Below are positions 50,014 to 59,864 of a stretch of DNA of 64,000 bases, piece by piece. How positions within the stretch are numbered: the stretch's first letter is position 1; each line of letters starts with the position of its first letter. The stretch covers positions 62,001 through 126,000 of the forward strand of contig NZ_JAIUGV010000014.1 in assembly GCF_020164745.1 (NCBI RefSeq), read 5' to 3'. This DNA comes from Mesorhizobium sp. ES1-4. Its GTDB lineage: Bacteria; Pseudomonadota; Alphaproteobacteria; Rhizobiales; Rhizobiaceae. A program made the translations under genes and the position numbers. The notes under the pieces were generated by a model. It did not search any database, was not told the origin of the DNA, and worked only from the letters and a program-made list of their open reading frames with translations.

Positions 50014-50575
50014 GGCATTAAGCGATTTGCGCAGAGTATAGGCGCCTTGTTGGTCAACCATCCAGCCACGGTTGGATTGGTCCAAAAGCGTTCAAGAACA
50101 TCGGCTAGGGTTGTTGGCAACCTTACATAGTTTCGGCTTGCCAGTGCAGAGGCATAAAGGAGCGAAAGATCTTCGGTGGTCGCATTGGGCGTAGGCAGTT
50201 CTTCTTCAATTCCCTGGGCGCCGGAATGGACTATGGCTGCCAATTGCAAGTGCGGGCTTGCCGTGGCGTCGGCTGCGCGGAACGCGAAGTTGAATTGAGC
50301 GCCCTTGGCAATGTCTCTCATGTCAGACACAGGGCAAATGCACTCTGAGGCTTCGCGGTCGCGGAAGCTCAGATTGTTGAAGGCAGCGCTCCAACGATGT
50401 GGTGTCAGCCGCAGATAGGAGACCACGCTTGGCGCCGTTATTGCGATGATCGCGTCCAGGTACTTCAGGATGCGGGCGACGAAGTGTCCCAGCGGATTTC
50501 GATAGCTCGTTCTTGCCCTTCGGATCCCAGGTCGTATGTGATCTTCCGGGGCGGAGAACCGAAAGCATCAAATCA
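50010..50575 (-). pseudogene. Glutamine synthetase fragment
   Basis: The minus frame from ~50426 reads SYLRLTPHRWSAAFNNLSFR, ICPVSDMRDIAKGAQFNFAF, then RAADATASPHLQLAAIVHSG, a recognisable glutamine synthetase C-terminal half. Other frames upstream carry TWDPKGKNELSKSAGT. The N-terminal half and the C-terminal end are missing, and frames shift near 50430. It ends at the transposon-end-like block. Confidence 0.75.
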
Positions 50576-50712
50576 TGGCCCAGCGCTGAGTAAGACGAGG
50601 GGCGCCGGGACTGCTTGGCGTACCGCCCGGCAGAGTGGACGTGGCCAAAAAAGATGCCCCGGCCACCAGATCGGCTTCGTCGTACGTTTCAGCGCGCTGT
50701 TTTGCGTTTCGC

Positions 50713-51237
50713 CTATTTTGCGGGAGCCTTCCGCGATTTCTTAACTGGCGACTTAGCAACCGGCGCCCTAGCGGCCGCCAACGACGCACGTGGCGCCCGT
50801 TTCGGTTTCGATTCCGCCTCTGGCTCCGCTGGCTTCCGTCCCAATCCAGCTGCTTTAGCCAACGCAGATCGAGCAGCAGCGTAGTTCGGCGCCACCATTG
50901 GATAATCGGCAGGTAGATTCCATTTCTGCCGATACTTATCCGGGCTGAGATTATAGTGGACATTGAGATGACGCTTCAAGGACTTGAATTTATTTCCGTC
51001 CTCCAGGCAAATAATGTAGTCCGGCGTGACCGATTTTTTAATCGAAACCGCCGGCTCTTGCTTGGCCACAGGCTCGGCCATTGGCGTGCCGGTCCGTTGC
51101 AGGGCAGCGTGGATATCGCCGATCAGCTTTGGCAATTCTGGAACTGGCACCGGATTGTTCGACACGTATGAAGAAACTATGTCGGCGGCGAGTGATACTA
51201 GGTCGGCGTTGTCGTGCTGCTCATCGGATGCGGTCAT
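50713..51237 (-). CDS. mucR: MucR/Ros family transcriptional regulator
   Basis: 174 residues beginning [20 protein letters not shown] after AAGGAAAG. The Ros/MucR zinc finger is complete: [20 protein letters not shown] followed by [20 protein letters not shown]. The N-terminal helix ([20 protein letters not shown]) mediates oligomer formation in MucR; the C-terminal ~50 residues are a Lys/Ala/Pro tail. MucR proteins silence AT-rich and horizontally acquired promoters in rhizobia. Confidence 0.93.
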   Translation of the reverse strand: MTASDEQHDNADLVSLAADIVSSYVSNNPVPVPELPKLIGDIHAALQRTGTPMAEPVAKQEPAVSIKKSVTPDYIICLEDGNKFKSLKRHLNVHYNLSPDKYRQKWNLPADYPMVAPNYAAARSALAKAAGLGRKPAEPEAESKPKRAPRASLAAARAPVAKSPVKKSRKAPAK

Positions 51238-51541
51238 GTTGCTTTCCTTTTCCATTGCATCCCGCTTGTGCAGTTTGTGCAGCTATATTGTCGAGGCCGT
51301 TTTTGCAATGTCCGCAGTGTCGAAGGACGATATGCCCGCTTCGCGCCCCCAAGTCTGTCGTTCAGCCATCTCTTTCGAAAACTTAAAACCGGACATCGTT
51401 TTGGCCTGAGCCGATTGTCGGAGATGTCGGACAGTTGCGGACTTTCCGGATTTGGTGGCTCGCCCGCAATAAGCTGCCGTTCGCATAGCCGCATCGATCC
51501 TGGGAATAACGCTCCGGCCGGCTGAAAATGGCGCGCCAAGC
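51238..51541. other. Intergenic region upstream of mucR
   Basis: About 300 bases with no supportable gene. It should contain the mucR promoter; I see no clear repeat or terminator. Confidence 0.4.
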
Positions 51542-52085
51542 TCAGCGGCCGGTAACGTCGCCTAGAAGATCACCCATCGGGTTGTTCGCCGTCGGCGTCC
51601 AAACGGCCAGCCTGTCGGCGATAGCACAGAAGCAACGCGTAAACGCGACCTGCGCACGATGGATATCGACAGCGTGATCGCGCTCTCCAATGTGCACAAT
51701 CGAGCTGCGGGCGTAGTAGATCGCGTAGCCGGCGAGCCTTGGCACACCTTTCATGCAGATGCCGATCCGGCGACGAAGCCGTTCCGCGACCCCGAGCCCA
51801 TAATGATCGGTGAGCAGCGTCTCGAATGCCACCGCGAGCGCGACGATAGCCTCGTCCTCGTTTGCACGAGCGCTAAAGGATTGCCGGAACCAGCTCAACG
51901 CCGTGAGCAACGTCGGCAAAGGCGGTTCTCCGGCTTCTCTGCCTGTTCGCGCTGGCGCTTGAAGGGGTCATTGAATAAGGCTACCGAGGCCAAATGGAAT
52001 TGCAGATTCGCGTGTCCGTTTCGAGCAACATCTGGTGAACCACCGGCAACCGCGCGAAGATTTTTCAGTGTATCAGTGGCATCGA
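51542..52085 (-). pseudogene. HEPN (Apea-like) protein remnant
   Basis: The minus frame from ~51919 reads LLTALSWFRQSFSARANEDE, VALAVAFETLLTDHYGLGVA and YAIYYARSSIVHIGERDH, with the RNase-like HEPN motif R-x4-H (RSSIVH). Another frame upstream (52085-51930) reads NLRAVAGGSPDVARNGHANL and HLASVALFNDPFKRQREQ, so an indel near 51930 splits the gene. The N-terminus is absent. HEPN domains are common in defence and toxin proteins. Confidence 0.6.
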
Positions 52086-52153
52086 GCCCCTGACTTTCGA
52101 TCGGTATACAAGCAATCGTTTCGCCCGCGGCGGGGCCGCGTTAGGAAAGGCGC

Positions 52154-55100
52154 ATGTTCACTGTCAAAGCGGATGACATCAAAAACTTCAACGGCGACCA
52201 GCTGGTCGAGCTGCTGCGTGTCCTCCTCTATGCCGAAGCCCGCAAGGCCGGCGTACCACTCCGCAATGTCGATGTGCCTCTCCAGATCACAGTTGCCGAC
52301 GGCGGCCAGGACGCGACCGTCCAATGGGAAGGCGGGAAAACATCGACTGATTATTTCCCCGGCCGCGATGTCATCTTCCAATGCAAGGCGAAGGATTACG
52401 GCGACGCTCAGTGGGAAAAGGAGGTCTGGACCAAGCCGACACAGGCCAAGACGGCTAAGGTCAAGGTCCTCAACGACGCGGTTAAAGGCGTGCTCGCGCG
52501 TGGCGGCACCTATATCGGCGTCACCGCCAAGCCTCTGGTCGGCACCAAGCCGAGCGACCGCGTCACGGCGATCGAAAGGGGTATCAAGGCCGCCGGCGGC
52601 GATCCAGCCAAGCTTACAGCGATCCGCGTCTACGAAGGCAACACGCTCGCCGCCTGGGCCAGTACCCATCCGGCGGTCGCCGTGTGGATCAAGCAGCAGA
52701 AAGCGGCGATTGAGCTCGCCGGCTTCGCGACCCTCGACCAATGGGGCAAGCGCGTCGATATCGCGTCGCCCCCATTCGTGCCGAGCCCGGACCGGAAATT
52801 CTCGCTTGGCCCCAACGACGCCGACGTCATCGACTTCACCCAGCTCGCCGCGCGCCTCGTCGACGATCTCGCCGAGGGCGGTGCCTGCGCGCGCATCTGG
52901 GGTGCATCAGGCATCGGCAAGACGCGGGCCCTGCATTATGCCCTGAGCACGAGCACGGGAGCGCTCCAGGGACTGACTGCCGCTAACTTCATCTTCTGCG
53001 ACTTCCGCGAGGTCCCTCTGAAAGTCTGGGACGTCGCCAATCAGATTGTGAAGGAAAGCTCCGCCGCGGTCCTTGTCGTCGACGGTTGCTCGATGGACGA
53101 GTCGCGCCGGCTCAATGACATCGCGCGCGGCGATGATAGCCAGCTCCGCGTTATCACGCTCGGCCCTGACGGCAGCGACCATGACGATTATTGCCAGATG
53201 ATCCGGCCGGCCCAAGCCGATCGGGAGACCATCAGGGGTATTCTCAAGGCCGGACTCGCAAAAGCGAAGGCGGACGAGATCGACTATATCGCCACGCTCT
53301 GCGACGGCTTCCCGCGCATCGCGGTCCTGGCGACCCACAGCTACGACAAACGCGGCATCCTCAAATCGGTCGACGATGTCGCGGAGCAGATTCTCGGCGC
53401 CGCTGACGTCGAACGCGATACGGTCCGTGCGCTCGAATGCCTCTCCCTGTTCGAGCGGCTCGCGCCCGACGAGAATCCGGCTGGTTTCGACGATATCGCC
53501 GAGACGCTCGTCCACATAAAGGGCGAGCGGATGTACGAAAATCTCGTCATCGCCGCAGGCAAGCACCTGGTCGATCGCAACCACGGCAGCATGAATGCTC
53601 AGCCCCGACCAATTGCCGATTTTCTGGCGTTGCGCCGGCTCGATTATTTGCGGCCTTCGACCCTCATCAGCTTCCTCGACCGCGCACCGTCCGCCCACCG
53701 CAACGCGATGCTCGCGCGCTGGCGCTTCCTTGCTCGATCACGGACGCTGAGCGACGTCGTCCACTCCCTGCTGCACGGTGCCTTCGCGGACGCCACCGAC
53801 CTGCTCGGCCCCAATGCCGCCCAGTTCCTACCATCCTTCACGCATGTCGCTCCTGACCGGACAGGATCTGCCCTATTCTTCGCCATCATGCGAATGCCAC
53901 TCGACGATCTGGCGGCAATCCCCGTCACCGATGGTATGCTCGACGCGTTGCGCTTGCTCGCCTCTCGTTCGTCGAGCTTCAGGCAGGCCGCGCAAATCGT
54001 TCTGCGTCTGTCTGCAGTCGCCAGTACCGAGGGATCACCGCCCATCGTCGACCTGATGCGGCAGCTCTTCCAAATCGCCCTGGCGGGAACGCAGGCCGAT
54101 GATCGACGCCGCCGCGAAGCCCTTACCGAGGCGCTGGACGAGGATGATCCCCGGATCAGGCGGGCATGCGTCGAGGCGTTGGGGGCGATGATCCAGACCC
54201 ACATCTCGCGCTCGACGGACTTCGAGCAGATCGGCGCCGAACCCTATCGGCCCGAATGGGCGCCCGCCGATCACGACACGATTCACGGCTATTTCAAATG
54301 GGCGCTCGAGCGCCTGCTCGACGTCTGGCGCAAGACCCCTGAGCTGCGCCCGACCATCGAGGAGCACATCGCTGGCGACCTACGCAACTTGCTGGTGCCG
54401 GAACTTTTGTCGACCATCGAGGCCTTCGTCCGCGAGGTCGTTGCGACATCGGGTCACTGGTTCGGGGCGACCAAGAGCATCGGCGACTGGCTTTATTTCG
54501 ACCGTCCCAGTCCGCCGGACGACTTTGCTGCGGCCGTGCGTGCTCTCTACGATCTGACGCTCCCGGAAGACCCCGTCGAGCAGGCGCTGCTCTACAGCCG
54601 GTTCTGGGTCTCGGACATCCACGACCCGGAAAAACGATACGCCGACAATGTCGATGATCCCGATTTCGAGTATTCGGCTCGGCGAGCGCAGGCGCTCGCG
54701 CCCGATATTGCGCGCGATCCGGACCAGCTCGCCCGGATCGTCGCCGCCATGTCGAGCAGGGAAATGAACGCTCCTTATCCCTTCGCCGAAGTGCTGGCCG
54801 GGCATTTGCCCGACCCGCTCGGCGCCTTGGAGCAAGCCGTCATCGCACTCGATGCCAGCGGCAATCGTGGCGGCATGGCCTTCGTCCGCGCGCTCCTCTC
54901 GGCCATTGACCTTCGGCTTGCCGATCAGGCCGATCAGATCGCGAAGCTGGAAACGATCGCCGAGTCTTCCGCGATGCTCGCGGCGAGCCCGATGAACATC
55001 TATACCGCGCTTCGTGTCACCGACAAGCGGTTGGCGCGCCTCACGGCACAGGTCCGCGAAGGCGCGATCGACACCGCTCAGGTGGTGACCATCTCCTACG

Positions 55101-55972
55101 GCAAGGGCCTGGCCCAGGTCTCGCCGCCGGCGCTGGCTGACTTCATCAAGGCGCTCGTCGAGCGCGAGGATGGCGGTGCCTGGGCTGCGCTCGAAATCCT
55201 CTCGATGGTGACACATGAGCGCAATGCGCTCACGTCCGAAATCGTCGAGCTTGTGAAGGCGGCCATACTCGCGCCTGCTATCGCGGACGGGACCGACGGC
55301 AATGCGAGCAACGCCGACTATATCCACGATCGCATGCTCCGTCTGCTCGCCGCGTCCGGCGCTATTGACGACAGTTTCGCGCGCGCTTTCGCGCTCCAGA
55401 TCGAGCGAGCATGCCGTTCGGCCGGTTCGCGCTACGGTCGTCCTTCGGATGCCATTCGCTCGGCGCTAGCGATCGTCGTCAAGCAAGCCCCCAACGAGGT
55501 CTGGCCGGTCCTGAGCGGTTTCTACGAGATCGCAACGCGCGTCGAACGCGAGCGCCTTAACGCGATCACCTCCGCGACCAAGCTTTTCGCCTATGACGCC
55601 TCGAGAACCGGCCCGGGCGCACTCTTCGATACACCGCTGCCCTTGATGCTCGACTGGGCTGTAGAGGATCCGGACCGACGCGTTGCCTTCCTGATCAGCT
55701 TCTTCCCAATTCTGCAGCAGCAGGGCGACGGCTGGACCTGGCACCCCGCGTTGCAGCAGCTCGCTCATCTTTATGGAGCCTCAAAGCGCTTCCAGGCCGC
55801 CCTCCGGCTGCGGATTTTCCCCAGCTCCTGGGGCGGCTCGCTGAACGCGCATCTGACCAGCTTCAAGGACCCCCTGACGACATGGGTCGACGATCCCGCC
55901 CTCGGCGACTGGGCGAGCGGAATGCTGGAGGTAGTCAACCGGTCGCTGGAGGACGGACTCTACGGGCGCTGA
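52154..55972 (+). CDS. Large nuclease-STAND NTPase, 1272 aa
   Basis: Residues ~1-150: restriction-like domain with ADGGQDATVQWEGG and VIFQCKAKD (D...QxK of PD-(D/E)XK enzymes). Residues ~230-480: STAND/AAA ATPase with Walker A IWGASGIGKTRALHYA (~250) and Walker B AVLVVDGCSMDES (~308). The remaining ~780 residues are helical repeats, HEAT/TPR-like, probably the ligand sensor. Layout matches Avs-type and similar antiphage STAND proteins. AGGAAAGG precedes the ATG. Divergent from the HEPN remnant. Confidence 0.82.
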   Translation: MFTVKADDIKNFNGDQLVELLRVLLYAEARKAGVPLRNVDVPLQITVADGGQDATVQWEGGKTSTDYFPGRDVIFQCKAKDYGDAQWEKEVWTKPTQAKTAKVKVLNDAVKGVLARGGTYIGVTAKPLVGTKPSDRVTAIERGIKAAGGDPAKLTAIRVYEGNTLAAWASTHPAVAVWIKQQKAAIELAGFATLDQWGKRVDIASPPFVPSPDRKFSLGPNDADVIDFTQLAARLVDDLAEGGACARIWGASGIGKTRALHYALSTSTGALQGLTAANFIFCDFREVPLKVWDVANQIVKESSAAVLVVDGCSMDESRRLNDIARGDDSQLRVITLGPDGSDHDDYCQMIRPAQADRETIRGILKAGLAKAKADEIDYIATLCDGFPRIAVLATHSYDKRGILKSVDDVAEQILGAADVERDTVRALECLSLFERLAPDENPAGFDDIAETLVHIKGERMYENLVIAAGKHLVDRNHGSMNAQPRPIADFLALRRLDYLRPSTLISFLDRAPSAHRNAMLARWRFLARSRTLSDVVHSLLHGAFADATDLLGPNAAQFLPSFTHVAPDRTGSALFFAIMRMPLDDLAAIPVTDGMLDALRLLASRSSSFRQAAQIVLRLSAVASTEGSPPIVDLMRQLFQIALAGTQADDRRRREALTEALDEDDPRIRRACVEALGAMIQTHISRSTDFEQIGAEPYRPEWAPADHDTIHGYFKWALERLLDVWRKTPELRPTIEEHIAGDLRNLLVPELLSTIEAFVREVVATSGHWFGATKSIGDWLYFDRPSPPDDFAAAVRALYDLTLPEDPVEQALLYSRFWVSDIHDPEKRYADNVDDPDFEYSARRAQALAPDIARDPDQLARIVAAMSSREMNAPYPFAEVLAGHLPDPLGALEQAVIALDASGNRGGMAFVRALLSAIDLRLADQADQIAKLETIAESSAMLAASPMNIYTALRVTDKRLARLTAQVREGAIDTAQVVTISYGKGLAQVSPPALADFIKALVEREDGGAWAALEILSMVTHERNALTSEIVELVKAAILAPAIADGTDGNASNADYIHDRMLRLLAASGAIDDSFARAFALQIERACRSAGSRYGRPSDAIRSALAIVVKQAPNEVWPVLSGFYEIATRVERERLNAITSATKLFAYDASRTGPGALFDTPLPLMLDWAVEDPDRRVAFLISFFPILQQQGDGWTWHPALQQLAHLYGASKRFQAALRLRIFPSSWGGSLNAHLTSFKDPLTTWVDDPALGDWASGMLEVVNRSLEDGLYGR

Positions 55973-56248
55973 CGCGCCCAGCCCGCGAAAACGGAGAGAG
56001 AAGAGGAACCCAGCCATTGGTTGCAACTGAACCAACGGAAGGTTTCGGGCAGCGACTTAGCTATGCTGAATGACTCATGAAGGCGACTGCCGACCGCTCC
56101 GACCGTTCGTTTGAGCGTCAGCTTTCCCATGTGCAGCATCTGTAAGCGGCCTGTCCAGGTCCAATGATGGGTTTAGCCAGGGCGTCCGGTGAGTAGACGA
56201 CCGCTCGGCTCTGACCCAAGATTTGGCCGACGCGCCCGGCAGTTTGCT
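55973..56248. other. Intergenic region between convergent STAND and gabD genes
   Basis: About 275 bases with no gene. The two flanking genes converge here, so terminators are expected, but I see no clear hairpin plus T-run. Confidence 0.35.
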
Positions 56249-57724
56249 TCAAATTCCGCCCATGCAGAGATATTTCAATTCGAGGTAGTCCTCGAGGCCA
56301 TGGCGGGACCCCTCGCGCCCAATGCCGGACTGCTTCATTCCTCCGAAAGGAGCAGCTTCCGAGGACATTCGTCCTGTGTTGATGCCCACCATGCCATATT
56401 CCAAAGCTTCGGCCACGCGCCACACAAGTTTCAGGTTAGACGCATAGAAGTAGGCGGCGAGCCCGTAGATTGTGTCGTTGGCCTCACGGACAACTTGATC
56501 CGCATCTTCAAAGCGAATGACAGGCGCCAGCGGTCCAAAGGTCTCTTCTTGCGCCACGGTCATATCGCGAGAAACCTCGGTGAGGACAGTCGGTTGGAAA
56601 AGCGTGCCTTGCATACCGACGCGATCGCCCCCGCATCGAACGACGCCGCCTTTCGCAACGGCATCGGCGATATGGGATTCGATCTTTGCCAGAGCGCGTT
56701 TATCGATCAGCGGTCCGATGAATACCCCAGGATCGAAGCCGTCGCCGACTGAAAGCTGGCGGACCTTTCCGGTGAGCTTTTCGACGAACTCATCGTGGAC
56801 GCCGGATTGGACGTAAAGGCGATTTGCTGAAACGCATGTCTGGCCGGCATTGCGGAATTTCGCCTGGATCGCACCCTCAACGGCAGCATCGATATCGGCA
56901 TCGTCGAAGACGATGAAAGGTGCATTGCCGCCGAGCTCGAGGCTGACTTTCTTGATCTGGTCTGAGCACTGACGCATCAGCAGCCGGCCGACCTCGGTCG
57001 AGCCCGTAAAGCTGATCTTGCGGATCTTGGCGTTGGTGCAGAGTTCGCGGCCGACAGCATCGCCTTCGGAAGCGTAGATAAGGTTGACCACGCCTTCGGG
57101 AAAACCAGCCAAATGCGCCAGGGCGAACATCGCGCCCGCTACGAGTGGCGTCTGCTCAGCGGGCTTCAGCACGATTGTGCAGCCGGCGGCGAGAGCCGGC
57201 GAAATCTTGCGCGCGACCATTGAGGCGGGAAAATTCCAGGGCGTGATCGTACCAACGACGCCGATCGGTTGCTTGATGACCAGCATGCGACGGTCTGTCG
57301 ATGGCGCCGAGATCGTTTCGCCATAGATGCGATTGGCTTCTTCGGCGTACCATTGCAGATACGCAGCCGCATGGGTTACCTCCGACTTCGCTTCGGCGAG
57401 TGGCTTGCCCATCTCCGCGGTGAGAATGGCAGCGAGGTCGTCGGTATGATCCACGATCAGTTGGTGCCAGCGCCAGAGTATGTCGCTGCGCTCCCGGGCC
57501 GTCAGGGCTGCCCACCCAGGCTGTGCGTCATAGGCCCTGTCAATGGCGGCGCGCGTCTCTTCGACACCCATGTCGGGGAGTTTGGCCAGCAATTCGCCGG
57601 TCGATGGATTGGAGACTTCGAACGTCCGCGTGCTAACCGGCGTGCCCAATGCCGGCATGCGGTCGATCCTCGCGAACAGGGCAGGAGACTTCAGGTGACG
57701 GATCATCGGCTGGCAGATTGGCAA
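56249..57724 (-). CDS. gabD: NAD(P)-dependent succinate-semialdehyde dehydrogenase
   Basis: Aldehyde dehydrogenase of the GabD group, oxidising succinate semialdehyde to succinate in 4-aminobutyrate use. Seen: TITPWNFPASMVARKISPAL, SFTGSTEVGRLLMRQ, catalytic Glu in VSLELGGNAPFIVFDDAD, catalytic Cys in NAGQTCVSANRLYVQSG, and EETFGPLAPV. Length (~490) is normal. A TTG at 57724 has GAGGAG 8 nt upstream and is used here; the ATG at 57706 is the alternative, with no such site. Related semialdehydes are possible substrates. Confidence 0.88.
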   Translation of the reverse strand: MPICQPMIRHLKSPALFARIDRMPALGTPVSTRTFEVSNPSTGELLAKLPDMGVEETRAAIDRAYDAQPGWAALTARERSDILWRWHQLIVDHTDDLAAILTAEMGKPLAEAKSEVTHAAAYLQWYAEEANRIYGETISAPSTDRRMLVIKQPIGVVGTITPWNFPASMVARKISPALAAGCTIVLKPAEQTPLVAGAMFALAHLAGFPEGVVNLIYASEGDAVGRELCTNAKIRKISFTGSTEVGRLLMRQCSDQIKKVSLELGGNAPFIVFDDADIDAAVEGAIQAKFRNAGQTCVSANRLYVQSGVHDEFVEKLTGKVRQLSVGDGFDPGVFIGPLIDKRALAKIESHIADAVAKGGVVRCGGDRVGMQGTLFQPTVLTEVSRDMTVAQEETFGPLAPVIRFEDADQVVREANDTIYGLAAYFYASNLKLVWRVAEALEYGMVGINTGRMSSEAAPFGGMKQSGIGREGSRHGLEDYLELKYLCMGGI

Positions 57725-58048
57725 AAAGGGATCTCCTCAACGCGATGGATGTGTCCGTTGGCGGGGTCGATGCGTATCCTCACGTTCGGCCGCCGCATAG
57801 GACCTCGTACAGATGGCGGTTGGACCTCCTCAACGGAAGGAAGTACCGGAAGTCATCATCAGATCGTCACTCCGAAGCGTCTTGATCGGCCATCGGTGTC
57901 GAGCACTAATTTGGCGCCGATTCCTCCTTCAGCAATCCCCGAGAAAAGCGCCAGGCGCGAACCTAGTCGGCGAACTGTTGTGCACTGACGCATTTGCACA
58001 AAAATGTGGCAAACGTTCTGCCCAGTTGACGCTAGGGAATGAGGACGG
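57725..58048. other. Divergent promoter region between gabD and panB
   Basis: About 320 bases with no supportable gene. It separates gabD (leftward) and panB (rightward), so it should contain both promoters. The stretch at 57985-58020 (GCACAAAAATGTGGCAAACG) is AT-richer and closest to panB. Confidence 0.35.
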
Positions 58049-58894
58049 ATGAGCGCAACCGGAGGAAACACGGCATTGACCCCGCCCGACATTGCGGCGC
58101 GCAAGGGGCTGCAGCCGCTTGTATGCCTGACGGCCTATACAACACCAATCGCCGAGCTGATTGATGATCATTGCGATGTTGCGCTGGTTGGCGACAGCGT
58201 TGGCATGGTGTTGCACGGCTTGCCTTCGACGCTTGGCGTGACCCTCGAAATGATGATCCTCCACGGCAAGGCTGTGCGACGTGGGCTCGAGCGGGCACTG
58301 ATGGTCGTGGACATGCCTTTCGGCTCCTACGAGGAAAGCCCCGAGCAAGCGTTCCGTAATGCGGCCCGTGTGATGACCGAAACCGGTTGTGCGGCGGTCA
58401 AGCTCGAGGGCGGCGAAAGCATCGCGCAGACAATCCAATTTCTGACCGCGCGCGGTGTGCCGGTGATGGGCCATGTCGGCCTGACGCCGCAGGCTGTCAA
58501 TGCCTTCGGCGGCTACCCTGTGCAGGGGCGAGGCGAAGATGCCGAGCGCATTCTGCGCGATGCGGTCTCTGTGGCCGAGGCGGGCGCCTTCGCGGTTGTG
58601 CTCGAAAAGATACCGGAAGCGTTTGCTCGGCGGACTACCAAGGAAGTCTCAATCCCCACGATCGGGATTGGCGCATCGGCGGCCTGTGACGGGCAGATCC
58701 TGGTTGTCGATGACATGCTGGGGCTGTTTGGCACCTTCCGGCCGAAATTCGTCAAACGTTACGCAGAGCTCGGCAAGGCGGCCGAGGCAGCGATCGCGAC
58801 ATTCGCAAACGAGGTGCGCGAGCGCCGCTTTCCGGCGAGCGAGCATGTCTTCGGCGACGAGCCGCGCAATGTCAGTGGGGGTGAGGCCGCATGA
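58049..58894 (+). CDS. panB: 3-methyl-2-oxobutanoate hydroxymethyltransferase
   Basis: 281 residues. First step of pantothenate synthesis: 2-oxoisovalerate plus methylene-tetrahydrofolate gives ketopantoate. Signatures: [33 protein letters not shown] (metal Asp), [43 protein letters not shown], and [24 protein letters not shown] precedes the ATG. Coupled to panC by ATGA. Plasmid-borne panBC is known in rhizobia. Confidence 0.96.
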   Translation: MSATGGNTALTPPDIAARKGLQPLVCLTAYTTPIAELIDDHCDVALVGDSVGMVLHGLPSTLGVTLEMMILHGKAVRRGLERALMVVDMPFGSYEESPEQAFRNAARVMTETGCAAVKLEGGESIAQTIQFLTARGVPVMGHVGLTPQAVNAFGGYPVQGRGEDAERILRDAVSVAEAGAFAVVLEKIPEAFARRTTKEVSIPTIGIGASAACDGQILVVDDMLGLFGTFRPKFVKRYAELGKAAEAAIATFANEVRERRFPASEHVFGDEPRNVSGGEAA

Positions 58895-59778
58895 ACGTCG
58901 CAATAGTCCGGATCGTCGCTGAATTGCGCAGCATCGTTGCCGCGTGGCACCGGGAGGGCCTGAAGATCGCCGTGGTGCCAACCATGGGCGCCTTGCATGA
59001 GGGACATTTGAGCCTGGTGAGTGCGGCATTGGCGAAGGCCGATCGGGTGATCGTAACGCTCTTTGTCAATCCCAAGCAGTTCAACAATGCCGAGGACCTG
59101 GCCGCCTATCCACGCACGGAGCAGGAGGACGCCGCCAAGCTCGCGTCGGTCGGCGCTCATATCCTTTACGCTCCCGATGCAGCCGACATGTATCCGCAAG
59201 GCTTTGCTACCAAGGTTTCGGTGAGCGGTCCGAGCGACGGTCTGTGCGGCGCGTTCCGGCCCGGCCATTTTGACGGCGTTGCGACGGTGGTGACCAAGCT
59301 CTTTCTTCAGACCGGCGCCGACCTGGCATTTTTCGGCGAGAAAGACTTCCAACAGCTCCACGTGGTCCGCCGCCTTGTTCGTGATCTCGACATCCCAATC
59401 GAAATTATCGGCAACCCGACGGTGCGCGAGAGCGACGGCTTGGCCATGTCGTCACGCAACACGCGACTGTCTTCGGCCGAGCGCCGGACAGCACCGAAGC
59501 TGCCCGAAATCCTGTTCAAAACTGCTCGGCGGCTGACTTCAGGAGAACTCGTCGAGCGGACGTTGCGGGAGGCTCGACAGGCGATCCTTGCTGCTGGCTT
59601 TTCGAAGGTCGAGTATCTCGAATTGCGTGCCGATGATGACCTTGTCTCGATCGCTACTTTGAACCGGCCAGCGCGGCTCCTCGTTGCCGCTTGGCTCGGC
59701 CAGACGCGCCTGATTGATAATGTCGAGGTGAGATCGCCGCAACGATTGGATCAAATCCTGAAGCAGGCCGCAGCCTGA
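58891..59778 (+). CDS. panC: Pantothenate synthetase (pantoate-beta-alanine ligase)
   Basis: 295 residues. Joins pantoate and beta-alanine with ATP. Signatures: [16 protein letters not shown] (HxGH nucleotidyltransferase motif), [46 protein letters not shown], and [13 protein letters not shown]. Length is normal. Its start overlaps panB by 4 nt. It converges with thiD, leaving an 86-nt gap. Confidence 0.96.
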   Translation: MNVAIVRIVAELRSIVAAWHREGLKIAVVPTMGALHEGHLSLVSAALAKADRVIVTLFVNPKQFNNAEDLAAYPRTEQEDAAKLASVGAHILYAPDAADMYPQGFATKVSVSGPSDGLCGAFRPGHFDGVATVVTKLFLQTGADLAFFGEKDFQQLHVVRRLVRDLDIPIEIIGNPTVRESDGLAMSSRNTRLSSAERRTAPKLPEILFKTARRLTSGELVERTLREARQAILAAGFSKVEYLELRADDDLVSIATLNRPARLLVAAWLGQTRLIDNVEVRSPQRLDQILKQAAA

Positions 59779-59864
59779 ATCTGCGGCTCTGATCAACTGG
59801 GCCCACCACGAGTTCCTCGACAGGGGGAAACAGCAGATTGACCAAACGAGACTGAAACTCTGCC

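Noticed and set aside
54380-55327. Minus-strand open frame of 315 codons inside the large STAND gene
   Set aside because: High-G+C antisense shadow without recognisable domains.
59779-59864. Bidirectional terminator between panC and thiD
   Set aside because: No stem with a T-run on either side can be drawn in the 86-nt gap.
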